Below are positions 55,359-63,821 of a DNA stretch of 64,000 bases, one piece after another; within the stretch, counting starts at the first letter, position 1, and each line of letters starts with the position of its first letter. The position numbers were made by a program, and so were the translations under genes. The notes under the pieces are model-generated. The model was not told the origin of the DNA, ran no database searches, and saw nothing but the letters and a program-made list of their open reading frames with translations. The stretch is taken from assembly GCF_001426685.1 (NCBI RefSeq), contig NZ_LMFB01000012.1, positions 54,655-118,654 of the forward strand. The letters are read 5' to 3'. The stretch is from Rhizobium sp. Root483D2 (GTDB taxonomy: Bacteria > Pseudomonadota > Alphaproteobacteria > Rhizobiales > Rhizobiaceae).

Positions 55359-55402
55359 ACAGGTTGCAGCAGAAACTGTGTGTTAAACGAGGGAAAAATA
55401 CC

Positions 55403-55654
55403 ATGGACGTAAACGGCGTAGGTTGGATCGCAGCAATCATCATCGGTGGCTTTGCCGGCTGGCTGGCAGAACAATTCATGAAATCCAATATGGGTTTGTT
55501 CATGAATATCATCTTGGGCATTATCGGCGCCGTCGTCCTCAATGCAATCCTCGCCTTTGCCGGCATGGGTTTCACCGGTTGGCTCGCCTATCTGGTCATC
55601 GGCTTTATCGGCGCCTGCATTCTCATTGCGGTAGGCCGTGCCGTACGCCGGTAA
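55403..55654 (+). CDS. GlsB/YeaQ/YmgE family stress-response membrane protein
   Basis: An 83-residue protein with three membrane helices (about 5-24, 32-52, 58-78), starting DVNGVGWIAAIIIGGFAGWLAEQFM, the transglycosylase-associated family. GAGGG lies 9 nt before the ATG at 55403. Homologues are widespread and induced in general stress; the mechanism is unknown. An EcfG promoter lies just upstream, so it is a likely member of the PhyR-EcfG regulon. Confidence 0.9.
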   Translation: MDVNGVGWIAAIIIGGFAGWLAEQFMKSNMGLFMNIILGIIGAVVLNAILAFAGMGFTGWLAYLVIGFIGACILIAVGRAVRR

Positions 55655-55690
55655 AGACTGAAACCGGCGCATTCTAACAAGGAGACGATC

Positions 55691-56020
55691 ATGCTGACAT
55701 TCGCAGCCGAAGGCAGTGGCCAGGGCCAGCTGGAAATCAACGGCAATTCGCAGCCGGTTTCCTATGAGCTCGTGGAAGCACGCGAGGACGACGACAGCCG
55801 TCAGGTTCGCATTCGTCTCAACGCGCCGCGCGATTGGCTGTTGAAACAGGGTTTCAACGGCGAGGCGACACTGGTTCGCGACAATGGCTCTCGCATCGCC
55901 GTGCGCCGCGAAGGCGGGCTGGACGTCGGTGACAGCGTGTCGGTAACGCTGGAAGGCTATGACGACACGCATGGCGATGGCGAAGATGTGACCGACGCCT
56001 ATCCTGAACTGAAGCACTAG
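55691..56020 (+). CDS. Hypothetical acidic protein
   Basis: A 109-residue protein, MLTFAAEGSGQGQLEINGNS onwards, acidic and rich in Asp, Glu and Arg; no membrane helix. I do not recognise a family. It follows the stress membrane protein gene by 36 nt, has AAGGAG before its ATG, and probably shares its EcfG promoter. Confidence 0.7.
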   Translation: MLTFAAEGSGQGQLEINGNSQPVSYELVEAREDDDSRQVRIRLNAPRDWLLKQGFNGEATLVRDNGSRIAVRREGGLDVGDSVSVTLEGYDDTHGDGEDVTDAYPELKH

Positions 56021-56031
56021 AATCCTGACTA

Positions 56032-56074
56032 AACGCAAACGGGCGCGGCTTTGAGAGCCGCGCCCGTTTGCGTT
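56032..56074. terminator. Strong bidirectional terminator
   Basis: A perfect 19-bp stem (left AACGCAAACGGGCGCGGCT, 56032-56050; right arm 56056-56074) with a 5-nt loop, between the convergent hypothetical gene and efp. Its length is unusual for an intrinsic terminator, but there is no long T run. Confidence 0.8.
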
Positions 56075-56089
56075 CCAGGATGGCCAGGA

Positions 56090-56659
56090 TCAGTCCTTGG
56101 CGCGTTCCACATAGGATGCGTCTTCCGTCAGGATGACGACGCGGGTGCCGACGCCGATATGCGGCGGAACCATTGTGCGCACGCCGTTCGACAGGATCGC
56201 CGGCTTGTAGGAAGACGACGCCGTCTGGCCCTTGACGACCGGTTCGGTTTCGACGATCTCGAGCGTCATGCGGGTCGGCAGTTCCATGGCGAGCGCCAGA
56301 CCTTCAAACATCTTTAGCTGAACAATCATGCCTTCCTGCAGGTAGGCCTTATCGTCGCCGATAACGTCGGGCGAAACGGCCACCTGGTCGTAGGTCTGCG
56401 GGTTCATGAAGTGATAGCCTTCGCCGTCTTCGTAGAGGAACGTGTGCTCGCTATCTTCGACAAAGGCGCGCTCGACCTGTTCGGTGGTCCGCCAACGTTC
56501 GGAAACCTTCACGCCATCGGAAATACGGCGCATGTCAACCTGGGTGACGGGCGTGCCCTTGCCGGGGTGGAAGTTCTGGGCGGTGAGAACGGCGTAAAGC
56601 TTGCCGTCCACTTCGAGAACGTTGCCCTTGCGGACCGAAGAGGCGATTACCTTGACCAT
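56090..56659 (-). CDS. efp: Elongation factor P
   Basis: A 189-residue three-domain factor that rescues ribosomes stalled at polyproline. The modified lysine is K34 in FHPGKGTPV. The S1-like domain ends with [16 protein letters not shown]. The frame opens at 56704; the ATG at 56659 has AGGAAG upstream. It is divergent from epmA and epmB, which lysylate this residue. Confidence 0.98.
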   Translation of the reverse strand: MVKVIASSVRKGNVLEVDGKLYAVLTAQNFHPGKGTPVTQVDMRRISDGVKVSERWRTTEQVERAFVEDSEHTFLYEDGEGYHFMNPQTYDQVAVSPDVIGDDKAYLQEGMIVQLKMFEGLALAMELPTRMTLEIVETEPVVKGQTASSSYKPAILSNGVRTMVPPHIGVGTRVVILTEDASYVERAKD

Positions 56660-56850
56660 AAGTCTTCCTTGTAACTGAGCTTGATGCGTCGTAGAGGAGC
56701 GCACGAAATATGCGCGTCAAAGACGCCAGAATGCGTTTTCGGGCCGCACCTATCCTATATTTGGGCAAATTGCCAGTGTGACGGCAGATCCGGCTCGAAG
56801 AAACGCGAATTTACGCCAGGCAATGCCTGAGAACCGCATATGGGACCGAG

Positions 56851-57909
56851 ATGCCTGCTGCTTCCCCCTGGTGGACCCCCGATGTCCATGCCGACCGCCG
56901 GGCTTTCCTGATCGGCCGCAACCGGATTCAGGCAGCCTTGCGGGGCTTCTTCGCCGCTAATGATTTTGTCGAGGTCGATACCGCAACGCTGCAGGTATCG
57001 CCGGGCAACGAGGCGCATCTGCATGCCTTTGCAACGCAGGCTATCCATCATGACGGCAGCACGGCGCCGCTCTATCTCCACACCTCGCCTGAATTTGCCT
57101 GCAAGAAACTGCTCTCGGCCGGCGAACATCTCATCACCTGTTTTGCCCATGTCTATCGCAATCGCGAGCGCGGCCCCCTGCACCATCCCGAATTCACCAT
57201 GCTCGAATGGTACCGCGCCGGTGAAACCTATCAGGCCTTGATGCGCGACTGCGCCGATATCCTGCGCCTGGCCGCCGAAACGGTGGGGACAGGGCTGTTG
57301 AGCTATCGCGGCGCGCAGGCCGATCCCTTTGCCGAGCCCGAGCGTATCACCGTGGCCGAAGCTTTCGCGAAGTTCGCAGGCGTCGATCTCCTTTCCTCCA
57401 TCGACCGGAACGGCGAAACCGACCGGCAAAGCCTTGCTGCAACGGTGCTCGCTGCCGGGATCCGGGTCGCGGATGACGATACCTGGGCGGATATGTTCAG
57501 CCGGGTGATCGTTGAAAAGGTCGAACCCAATCTCGGCTTTGGCCGCGCAACGATCCTTTATGAATATCCGGTTGCCGAGGCAGCACTGGCGCGTCCAACG
57601 CCGCACGATCCGCGTGTCGCCGAACGGTTCGAGCTCTATGCCTGCGGTGTCGAATTGGCCAATGCTTTTGGTGAACTCACCGATGCCAGCGAACAGCGCC
57701 GCCGTTTTGATTTGGAAATGGCCGAAAAGAACCGTGTTTACGGCGAAACCTATCCGCTGGACGAGGATTTCCTAAGCGCGCTGGCGATCATGCCGCAAGC
57801 GAGCGGCAGCGCGCTTGGCTTCGACCGGCTGGTGATGCTGGCGACCGGTGCATCGCGGATCGATCAGGTGATTTGGGCACCGGTGGCAGAGACCGGGGGC
57901 CGCACGTGA
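56851..57909 (+). CDS. epmA: EF-P lysine aminoacylase EpmA
   Basis: A 352-residue class II LysRS-like enzyme without the anticodon-binding domain. It starts with PWWTPDVHADRRAFLIGRNRI. Motif 2 is FAHVYRNRERGPLHHPEFTMLEWY near residue 105, and motif 3 GSALGFDRLVML near 322. It attaches (R)-beta-lysine from EpmB to the EF-P K34. It is 191 nt from the divergent efp gene and overlaps epmB by 4 nt (GTGA). Confidence 0.95.
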   Translation: MPAASPWWTPDVHADRRAFLIGRNRIQAALRGFFAANDFVEVDTATLQVSPGNEAHLHAFATQAIHHDGSTAPLYLHTSPEFACKKLLSAGEHLITCFAHVYRNRERGPLHHPEFTMLEWYRAGETYQALMRDCADILRLAAETVGTGLLSYRGAQADPFAEPERITVAEAFAKFAGVDLLSSIDRNGETDRQSLAATVLAAGIRVADDDTWADMFSRVIVEKVEPNLGFGRATILYEYPVAEAALARPTPHDPRVAERFELYACGVELANAFGELTDASEQRRRFDLEMAEKNRVYGETYPLDEDFLSALAIMPQASGSALGFDRLVMLATGASRIDQVIWAPVAETGGRT

Positions 57910-58958
57910 CAGCGCTTCGCTCCTTAAAGACGATCGGTGATCTGGAAGAGGCCGGCCTGGTATCGGCTGCCCGGCGCGCCGGGCTGGAGGACGTGGCCGC
58001 GCGTTATGCGGTGGCCGTTACGCCGGCCATTTCGGCCCTGATCGATCCCAACGACCCCAATGATCCGATCGCCCGCCAGTTCATTCCCGATGCGGCCGAG
58101 CTTCTGCGCCTGCCGGAAGAGCGTGAGGACCCGATCGGCGACGCCGCCCATAGTCCGGTGGAGGGCATTGTCCATCGCTATCCAGACCGAGTGCTCTTGA
58201 AGGCGGTGCATGTCTGCCCGGTCTATTGCCGCTTCTGCTTCCGCCGCGAAATGGTCGGGCCGCAGGGGCTCGGCACGCTTCCATCGCAGGCGATGGATGC
58301 TGCGTTTGCCTATATCGCCGCGCGTCCGGAAATCTGGGAAGTGATCCTCACCGGCGGCGATCCGCTGGTCCTGTCGCCGCGCCGTCTGGCGTCGATCATG
58401 GAGCGGCTGGCATCGATCGGGCATGTGAAGATCGTGCGCTTCCACACCCGCGTGCCGGTGGTCGAGCCCGAGCGCGTCGATGAGGCGCTGATCGCGGCCC
58501 TCAAGGCCAGCGGCAAGACGACGTATCTGGCGCTGCATGCCAACCATCCGCGCGAACTGACCGAGGCTGCGCGTTCAGCATGCGCCCGGCTGGTCGATAG
58601 CGGCATTGTCATGGTCAGCCAGTCGGTTCTGCTGAAGGGTGTCAATGACGACCCCAACACTCTGGCAAGCCTGATGCGTGCCTTCGTCGAAAACCGTATC
58701 AAGCCCTATTATCTGCACCACCCGGATCTTGCCCCCGGCACCAGCCATTTCCGCCTGACGATCGAAGAAGGCCAGGCGCTGGTCGCCGCGTTGCGCGGCC
58801 GTATCTCCGGTCTCTGCCAGCCTGCCTATATCCTCGATATTCCAGGCGGCCACGGTAAGACGGTGATCAGCGCCTCGACCATCGAGAATAATGGCGGCGG
58901 CTGCTACACCGTGTCGGATTTCAACGGCGCGGAACATGCCTATCCGCCAGCGCTCTAA
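57906..58958 (+). CDS. epmB: EF-P (R)-beta-lysine synthase EpmB (lysine 2,3-aminomutase)
   Basis: A 350-residue radical SAM enzyme. The 4Fe-4S motif is CPVYCRFC near residue 102. The PLP/lysine region and GGDPLVLSPRRLASIM follow. It converts L-lysine to (R)-beta-lysine, the substrate of EpmA. It starts with GTG at 57906 inside the epmA stop, so EpmA and EpmB are coupled. The third E. coli gene, epmC, is absent from the window. Confidence 0.94.
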   Translation: MTALRSLKTIGDLEEAGLVSAARRAGLEDVAARYAVAVTPAISALIDPNDPNDPIARQFIPDAAELLRLPEEREDPIGDAAHSPVEGIVHRYPDRVLLKAVHVCPVYCRFCFRREMVGPQGLGTLPSQAMDAAFAYIAARPEIWEVILTGGDPLVLSPRRLASIMERLASIGHVKIVRFHTRVPVVEPERVDEALIAALKASGKTTYLALHANHPRELTEAARSACARLVDSGIVMVSQSVLLKGVNDDPNTLASLMRAFVENRIKPYYLHHPDLAPGTSHFRLTIEEGQALVAALRGRISGLCQPAYILDIPGGHGKTVISASTIENNGGGCYTVSDFNGAEHAYPPAL

Positions 58959-60052
58959 AGACGGATTTTTCCGAAAAGGGCGCTGAGTTCCGATTGCCGG
59001 CCGGTGCCGGTTTTGTGGAATATCGACCGGATATGGCTTCTGACCGTCTCATAGCCGATGCCGTTCTGCCTGGCGATATCGACGGCATTCATGCCGCTGG
59101 CAACAAGCAGCGATATCCGCGTTTCAGCCGGCGTCAGGTCGAACAAAGCCATCAGCGTGTCCGGGTTTTGCCGGATCTCGTCGTCCGGATCCTCGATCAG
59201 GGCCATGGCGCAGGAATGCGTGAAGATATCGGCGAGCTGCGTGCCAAACCGTTCAAAGCGGACGATGAGCGGCCGTCTGCCTGGCCGCGAAAGGCGGACG
59301 GCAGAGAGAAGCTCTGCACCCGGCCCGGGCGCCTGCAGCGCGAGCTTCAGTTCCCGCTGGAAACGCGCCGTCTCGGTCGCAGAGCCGGTGCGGACCTCGC
59401 CCCTGGAAATGCGGAAATCGTTCGAAAACAGCGCCTCGGCCTTCGGGTTAATTATCGTGACAAGGCCTTTGCGGTCGAAGAAGATGCAACCGATATTCGA
59501 CGTCTGGAAAGCCGCCGCCATGCCCATGACCCGGCTGGCATCGATATGCTGGGCGAGCTGAACGGCGCTCTGCAACCGTGTCCGGATGGCATGAAAATGC
59601 GGCATGTCTCCGGCCTGCGGACACTCATCGGCCAATCGGTTCTGGAGGACGAAATAGAGCGCATTCTTGCCGGCGGAAATGTCCATCAGCACACAATCGC
59701 CAATGCCGTATTTGCGCATGAACTGATAGTATTCGTGATGGTCGAATTGCTCTTTCGAGACCATGTCGGCTTCAAATACCACGCCGTCGCGATGGATCGG
59801 CTGGATAAAATTCGCCCGAAAATCCCGTGATCCCCAGTCTTCGCGCAGATAGCCTTCCAGAAGCGGATCGAGCTTTTCCGTGCAAAGGGCCGCGCCGAAT
59901 GTGCCCCGTCCGGATGGCTCCATGATATTGGCGCCCAAAGCGCCGCTCGCCCGGCTGATAGCTTCAATACCCGTCAGCCATAGCGACGGTTCGAAAATTG
60001 CCGCCTGAACCTTATCCAGGGCTTCAGAGAGATGTCCCGCGTTGACGCGCAT
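58955..60052 (-). CDS. LuxR-type transcription regulator
   Basis: A 365-residue regulator. A long N-terminal sensor region of unassigned fold (about 1-290), possibly PAS/GAF-like (IGCIFFDRKGLVTIINPKAEALF near residue 190), precedes a LuxR helix-turn-helix near the C-terminus (DLTPAETRISLLVASGMNAVDIARQNGIGYETVRSHIRSIFHKTGTGRQSEL). It has no clear autoinducer domain. It lies convergent with epmB and overlaps it by 4 nt. Ligand and targets are unknown. Confidence 0.85.
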   Translation of the reverse strand: MRVNAGHLSEALDKVQAAIFEPSLWLTGIEAISRASGALGANIMEPSGRGTFGAALCTEKLDPLLEGYLREDWGSRDFRANFIQPIHRDGVVFEADMVSKEQFDHHEYYQFMRKYGIGDCVLMDISAGKNALYFVLQNRLADECPQAGDMPHFHAIRTRLQSAVQLAQHIDASRVMGMAAAFQTSNIGCIFFDRKGLVTIINPKAEALFSNDFRISRGEVRTGSATETARFQRELKLALQAPGPGAELLSAVRLSRPGRRPLIVRFERFGTQLADIFTHSCAMALIEDPDDEIRQNPDTLMALFDLTPAETRISLLVASGMNAVDIARQNGIGYETVRSHIRSIFHKTGTGRQSELSALFGKIRL

Positions 60053-60186
60053 TTGATCTGCTCACATTCGCAAGGGACGACTTTAAGTTTGCAAGGCTCC
60101 TCGCGTCAATGGTGCAGGGGGTTTGCTTCAGCGCAATCGGGCCTCATTTCAGGCAGAGCGCGGCCTCAAGGCAACGTTCCAGCGTA

Positions 60187-60222
60187 AAAAAAGCCGGTCC
60201 CTTCGCAGGGGCCGGCTTTTTT
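60187..60222. terminator. Bidirectional terminator next to OmpA lipoprotein gene
   Basis: AAAAAAGCCGG-T-CCC pairs with GGG-G-CCGGCTTTTTT (one T-G wobble) around TTCGCA, 20 nt past the stop of the OmpA lipoprotein gene. It has T runs in both directions. Confidence 0.85.
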
Positions 60223-60243
60223 AAACGCATAAGGTGTCTGTGA

Positions 60244-60909
60244 TCAGCCCTGCTTGATCGGCGCGATCGAGATTTCGACGCGGCGGTTCTGCGCGCGTCC
60301 GGCCGGGCTTGCATTCGAGGCGACCGGACGATCCGGGCCGTAGCCGACGGCCGACATGCGGCGCTGATCGACGCCCTGTGCGCCGAGATAGTTGGCAACC
60401 GAGATGGCGCGGCGTTCGGAAAGATCCTGGTTGTGGCTGGCGCTGCCGGTCGAGTCGGTGTGGCCATCGACGTCGATCAAGGTCTTGTTGAACTTGCGCA
60501 GCACGATCGCAACCGAATTCAGCGTCGGATAGGCTCTCGGGCTCATCTGGTCCTGATCGGTGGCAAAGGTGATGTTCTCCGGCATGTTGAGAACGATGCG
60601 GTCGCCGACGCGCGTCACGGAGACGCCGGTATTCTGCAGCTGGGCGCGCAGTTCGGATTCCTGGCTGTCCATATAGTTGCCGATCAGGCCGCCGCCGAGC
60701 GCGCCGATACCGGCACCCACAAGCGCCGCATCGCGGCGTCCGGCAGCGCTTCCGCCGACCAGAAGGCCGGTTGCAGCACCCAGGCCTGCGCCGATCAGCG
60801 CACCGCCGGCGGTGTTCGACATCTTCTGTTCGCCCGTATACGGGTCGGTCGTGGTGCAGCCGGAAAGATAGATTGCGGCGATGGCCAGTACGGCGATTTT
60901 CTTCAGCAT
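60244..60909 (-). CDS. OmpA-family lipoprotein
   Basis: A 221-residue outer-membrane lipoprotein. The lipobox is IYLSGC near residue 18. A glycine-zipper region (GGALIGAGLGAATGLLVGGSAAG) precedes the OmpA-like peptidoglycan-binding domain (FATDQDQMSPRAYPTLNSVAIVLRKFNKTLIDVDGHTDSTGSASHNQDLSERRAISVANYL). It resembles YiaD/Omp19-like proteins that anchor the outer membrane to murein. The ATG at 60909 gives MLKKIAVLAIAAIYLSGC. Confidence 0.92.
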   Translation of the reverse strand: MLKKIAVLAIAAIYLSGCTTTDPYTGEQKMSNTAGGALIGAGLGAATGLLVGGSAAGRRDAALVGAGIGALGGGLIGNYMDSQESELRAQLQNTGVSVTRVGDRIVLNMPENITFATDQDQMSPRAYPTLNSVAIVLRKFNKTLIDVDGHTDSTGSASHNQDLSERRAISVANYLGAQGVDQRRMSAVGYGPDRPVASNASPAGRAQNRRVEISIAPIKQG

Positions 60910-61101
60910 GGAATCACAGGTCCCCAATAGATCTACTCTGCTTCATACTACCGATTGCGGCAGGAAGATGAAGAGCAAGCCTTTTGAGAAATCAACTTTC
61001 TATTTCAAGCCGCTGGTCAGCACCGCATCACCGCGTCTTTTTCGCAAGCGGGCAGGGCGGCAAAGATGCCGTCCTGCCCTGGGTGCAAGCGAGCGTCGGT
61101 G

Positions 61102-61890
61102 TTACATGGCCGGCAGAACGGCGATGTCGCGGATTGCGCCGCTGGCGCCGGTGATGTCGCCCGCTGCGGTGGCAGCGCCCGTTTCCAGGTTGACGGTGTA
61201 AAGCTTGGTACCATTGGCAAGCCATGCCGTGTTGGTGCCGTCTTCCGTGGTCTGGATATCGAACGCAAAGTTCGGTGCCGCGCCCTCTATGCCGAGCTTG
61301 CCGATGGCCGCCAGCGTGCCGTCATTCGGCTTGGTCTGCTTGATCAAGGCGCCGATCGTCGCATCGATATTGAACATCCCGGTCTTTTCCGGCTTGCCGT
61401 GGGAGTTGATATAGGCGGCAGCGACGATATTGGGTGTTTCGCCCTTGTGCATGTCACCGTCCTCGTAGGCGAGCTTGCCATCGACGGTGACTTCGCCGGT
61501 ATCGGGGTGAACGCGGTGATTGGTCGTGCCGGTCATGAAGCGCAGCCGGTCAGCCATCGGGTTGAAATCCACCACGACAGCCGCATCGTCGATCGGCAGC
61601 GGTGTGTTCATCTTGGCAAGGTCTGTTGCCGCGCCCGTTTCAAGATCGATGGTGACGATCCGGCTGTCCGGCGTCACACCGACCACGGTCTTGTTGGACG
61701 GGCGAAAATCGATACCGACGAGACTATCGACGCCGGTAACCTCCATCGTCTTGGTAACAGCGGGGCTGGCCGTGTCGAACAGGACGAGCGTCTTGTCTCC
61801 GGTCAGGCCGAGAACCGGTGCGGCAAGGACGGCGCCGCCGCTGGCAAGCAGAACCGTGGAGGCGATCAATGCGATCTTCATGGTCTTCAT
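61102..61890 (-). CDS. DUF4394 secreted protein
   Basis: A 262-residue exported protein, with a signal peptide (KIALIASTVLLASGGAVLAAP) and repeated beta-propeller-like DUF4394 segments (GLTGDKTLVLFDTASPAVTKTMEVTGVDSLVGIDFRPSNKTV, then FNPMADRLRFMTGTTNHRV). The function is unknown. It is divergent from an ECF sigma/anti-sigma pair with a paired TGCATCC motif in the spacer, so it may be a target of that sigma factor. Confidence 0.85.
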   Translation of the reverse strand: MKTMKIALIASTVLLASGGAVLAAPVLGLTGDKTLVLFDTASPAVTKTMEVTGVDSLVGIDFRPSNKTVVGVTPDSRIVTIDLETGAATDLAKMNTPLPIDDAAVVVDFNPMADRLRFMTGTTNHRVHPDTGEVTVDGKLAYEDGDMHKGETPNIVAAAYINSHGKPEKTGMFNIDATIGALIKQTKPNDGTLAAIGKLGIEGAAPNFAFDIQTTEDGTNTAWLANGTKLYTVNLETGAATAAGDITGASGAIRDIAVLPAM

Positions 61891-61979
61891 TTGAAGTCTC
61901 CTTGTTGTCTGAAATCGTCACAGGAGGCGATGCATCTCGAGCCGCCTTCCAACCGGTAGACACATGGGAGACCGGGTTT

Positions 61980-62019
61980 GGATGCACCGGACGAAATTTT
62001 ATTTTTCCGAAATGCATCC
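61980..62019. promoter_or_regulatory. Head-to-head TGCATCC elements in sigma-DUF4394 spacer
   Basis: TGCATCC occurs on the minus strand (61980-61986, pointing to DUF4394) and on the plus strand (62013-62019, pointing to the sigma gene), with 26 bp between. Together they form an inverted repeat. They could be -35 elements of divergent ECF promoters; the minus copy is followed after about 19 nt by GTCTAC as a possible -10. The plus copy lacks a clear -10. Confidence 0.45.
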
Positions 62020-62128
62020 GCAGGTCGCCCTGGCGGGTAAAATGGCTATGTTGACACTCAAACAACGGCCTAGGATGGAATTGGTACGGGGAGACCGGGT
62101 AACGGGTCCCCGGGACAGTGGGAGTAGT

Positions 62129-62680
62129 ATGCAGGAGCATCAGGAAAGACTGGCGGATGCGCTGGCCGGTTGCGCGAAGGGCGACCGCAATGCGCTGCGC
62201 ACGATCTTCGAACTCGAAGGTGCCCGGCTCGTGGCCGTTGCCCAGCGCATCCTGCGCCGCCGCGAGCTGGCCGAAGATGTCGTGCAGGAAGCCTTCATCC
62301 AGATCTGGACCAAGGCCGGACAATATGCGCCGGATCGCGGATCGGCGCGGGGCTGGATCTATGCCATCGCCCGCAACCGCGCGCTCAATCTGGTGCGCGA
62401 CGGCAAACGGCTGGAATTCACCGAGCCGGACAATCTGGCCGACCTGCACGATGCCGAGCATATGGATCACGCAGCCAATGTCTGGGCCGATCTCGATCGC
62501 CAGAACCGGCTGCGCGAATGCCTGTCGCGGCTCGACGAGACCAAGCGCCGGAGCATCCTGATGGTCTATATGTCGGGCTATACCCATGGCGAGATCGCCG
62601 GCCGGCTGAAAGTGCCGCTCGGCACCGCCAAGGCCTGGGTTCGCCGCGGGTTGGCCTCGCTTCGGGAGTGCATGGCATGA
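62129..62680 (+). CDS. ECF RNA polymerase sigma factor
   Basis: A 183-residue sigma-70 family factor. Region 2 is FELEGARLVAVAQRILRRRELAEDVVQEAFIQIWTKAG, and region 4 is SILMVYMSGYTHGEIAGRLKVPLGTAKAWVRRGLASLRE. The frame opens at 61964; the ATG at 62129 has GGAG upstream and gives the usual size. The partner anti-sigma gene overlaps by 4 nt (ATGA), so the pair is coupled. The signal is unknown. Confidence 0.93.
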   Translation: MQEHQERLADALAGCAKGDRNALRTIFELEGARLVAVAQRILRRRELAEDVVQEAFIQIWTKAGQYAPDRGSARGWIYAIARNRALNLVRDGKRLEFTEPDNLADLHDAEHMDHAANVWADLDRQNRLRECLSRLDETKRRSILMVYMSGYTHGEIAGRLKVPLGTAKAWVRRGLASLRECMA

Positions 62681-63387
62681 GCGCGGACAGGCAGGATATC
62701 GATGAAGTGGCCGACGAATACGTGCTGGGTCTTCTGGACGCAGGCGATCATGCCCATGTCGAATCCCAGATCGAAATCGACGCTGCGCTGCGCGCTGCCG
62801 TCGCCGCAAGCCGTGACCGTTTTCTGGCGCTCGATCTCCTGGCAAAGCCGGTTTCCGAGCCGGAGGGCCTGTGGGGCCGTATCGCCGCAACGCTCGATAA
62901 CCCCGCGAGCGATGTCGCTGCGGGTCTCGCCCCACCGGCGCCGGCAAACGACAATAGCAACTCAGTATGGCGCCGCACGGCCTTTGGCGGTCTCGCGGCA
63001 TCGTTGCTTCTGGCGGTGGGTCTTGGCTGGAGCCTGATGTCGCAACCGGAGCCGCGCGTGGTTGCCGTGCTTTTGGATAATGCAGGAGAACCGCAGGCCA
63101 TTGTCGAGGATTTCGGCAATGCATCGGCAAGGGTGACGCCGCTTGTCGATTTAACCGTGCCTGATGGCCGCACCATGCAGGTCTGGACGCTGCCATCGAA
63201 AGAACTGGGTCCGGTATCGCTGGGGCTTTTGCCGCGCTCGCAGGAAGCCGTGCTGGATGGACCCGTGCTGCCACAGCCGCAGGAAGCGCAGCTCTACGAA
63301 ATCACCATCGAACAGGCGGGCGGCTCGCCGACGGGGCGGCCGACAGGGCCTATTCTGGTCAAGGGTTTTGCGAAAATGCCGCGCTGA
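62677..63387 (+). CDS. RskA-type anti-sigma factor
   Basis: A 236-residue membrane anti-sigma factor. The N-terminal sigma-binding part starts MSADRQDIDEVADEYVLGLL, one membrane helix lies near 95-112 (AFGGLAASLLLAVGLGWSLM), and the periplasmic C-terminus (MQVWTLPSKELGPVSLGLL) is the RskA domain. It holds the ECF sigma inactive until a signal triggers release. It overlaps the sigma gene by 4 nt. Confidence 0.9.
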   Translation: MSADRQDIDEVADEYVLGLLDAGDHAHVESQIEIDAALRAAVAASRDRFLALDLLAKPVSEPEGLWGRIAATLDNPASDVAAGLAPPAPANDNSNSVWRRTAFGGLAASLLLAVGLGWSLMSQPEPRVVAVLLDNAGEPQAIVEDFGNASARVTPLVDLTVPDGRTMQVWTLPSKELGPVSLGLLPRSQEAVLDGPVLPQPQEAQLYEITIEQAGGSPTGRPTGPILVKGFAKMPR

Positions 63388-63402
63388 GCAGCCTGAAGGC
63401 AG

Positions 63403-63435
63403 GCGGGCGCTCTAATCGTAGAAGCGCCCGCGTTT
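63403..63435. terminator. Bidirectional hairpin after anti-sigma gene
   Basis: GCGGGCGCT/AGCGCCCGC (63403-63411 and 63423-63431) with an 11-nt loop, then GTTTG. It lies between the convergent anti-sigma and Cys-rich protein genes. Confidence 0.65.
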
Positions 63436-63443
63436 GGGATCCG

Positions 63444-63821
63444 CTATTCGCTCAGATCAATCTCTTCCGTGTTGCCGCCCGTGCAGGTGTAGCAGCAATC
63501 GGTGCAGGTTTCGGCATTGTCCGGCCCCGTGCCCCAATAGGTTTCCTTGTCGCCGGAAATCCAGGCGCCGTAGCAGATCTTTTCGCCCTGGTCGCAGGAG
63601 AGCGGGATCTGCTTGGTTTCGCCGTCATCGAGCAGGTAAACCTGGTTGTTGCCCGGCCAGACATGGTCGCGGTCCTGGCTGTAAAGCTCGACTTCGACGG
63701 CATTCGGATGGCTGTTCTTCATCTCGAACGTGACGTCGGCAGCGGTACCGGCGGAAATGCTGCCTAAAAGCATGGCAATGGATAGCGCGGCCAGACCCGC
63801 GCGCTGAAGAATGGTTTTCAT
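63444..63821 (-). CDS. Cys-rich secreted protein
   Basis: A 125-residue exported protein with a signal peptide (TILQRAGLAALSIAMLLGSI, cleavage near TAA). The mature part has a beta-rich start (DVTFEMKNSHPNAVEVELYSQ) and six cysteines, in SCDQGEKICYG and in ETCTDCCYTCTGG, so disulfide bridges or a metal site are likely. I do not recognise the family. It is a single gene, convergent with the anti-sigma factor. Confidence 0.7.
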   Translation of the reverse strand: MKTILQRAGLAALSIAMLLGSISAGTAADVTFEMKNSHPNAVEVELYSQDRDHVWPGNNQVYLLDDGETKQIPLSCDQGEKICYGAWISGDKETYWGTGPDNAETCTDCCYTCTGGNTEEIDLSE

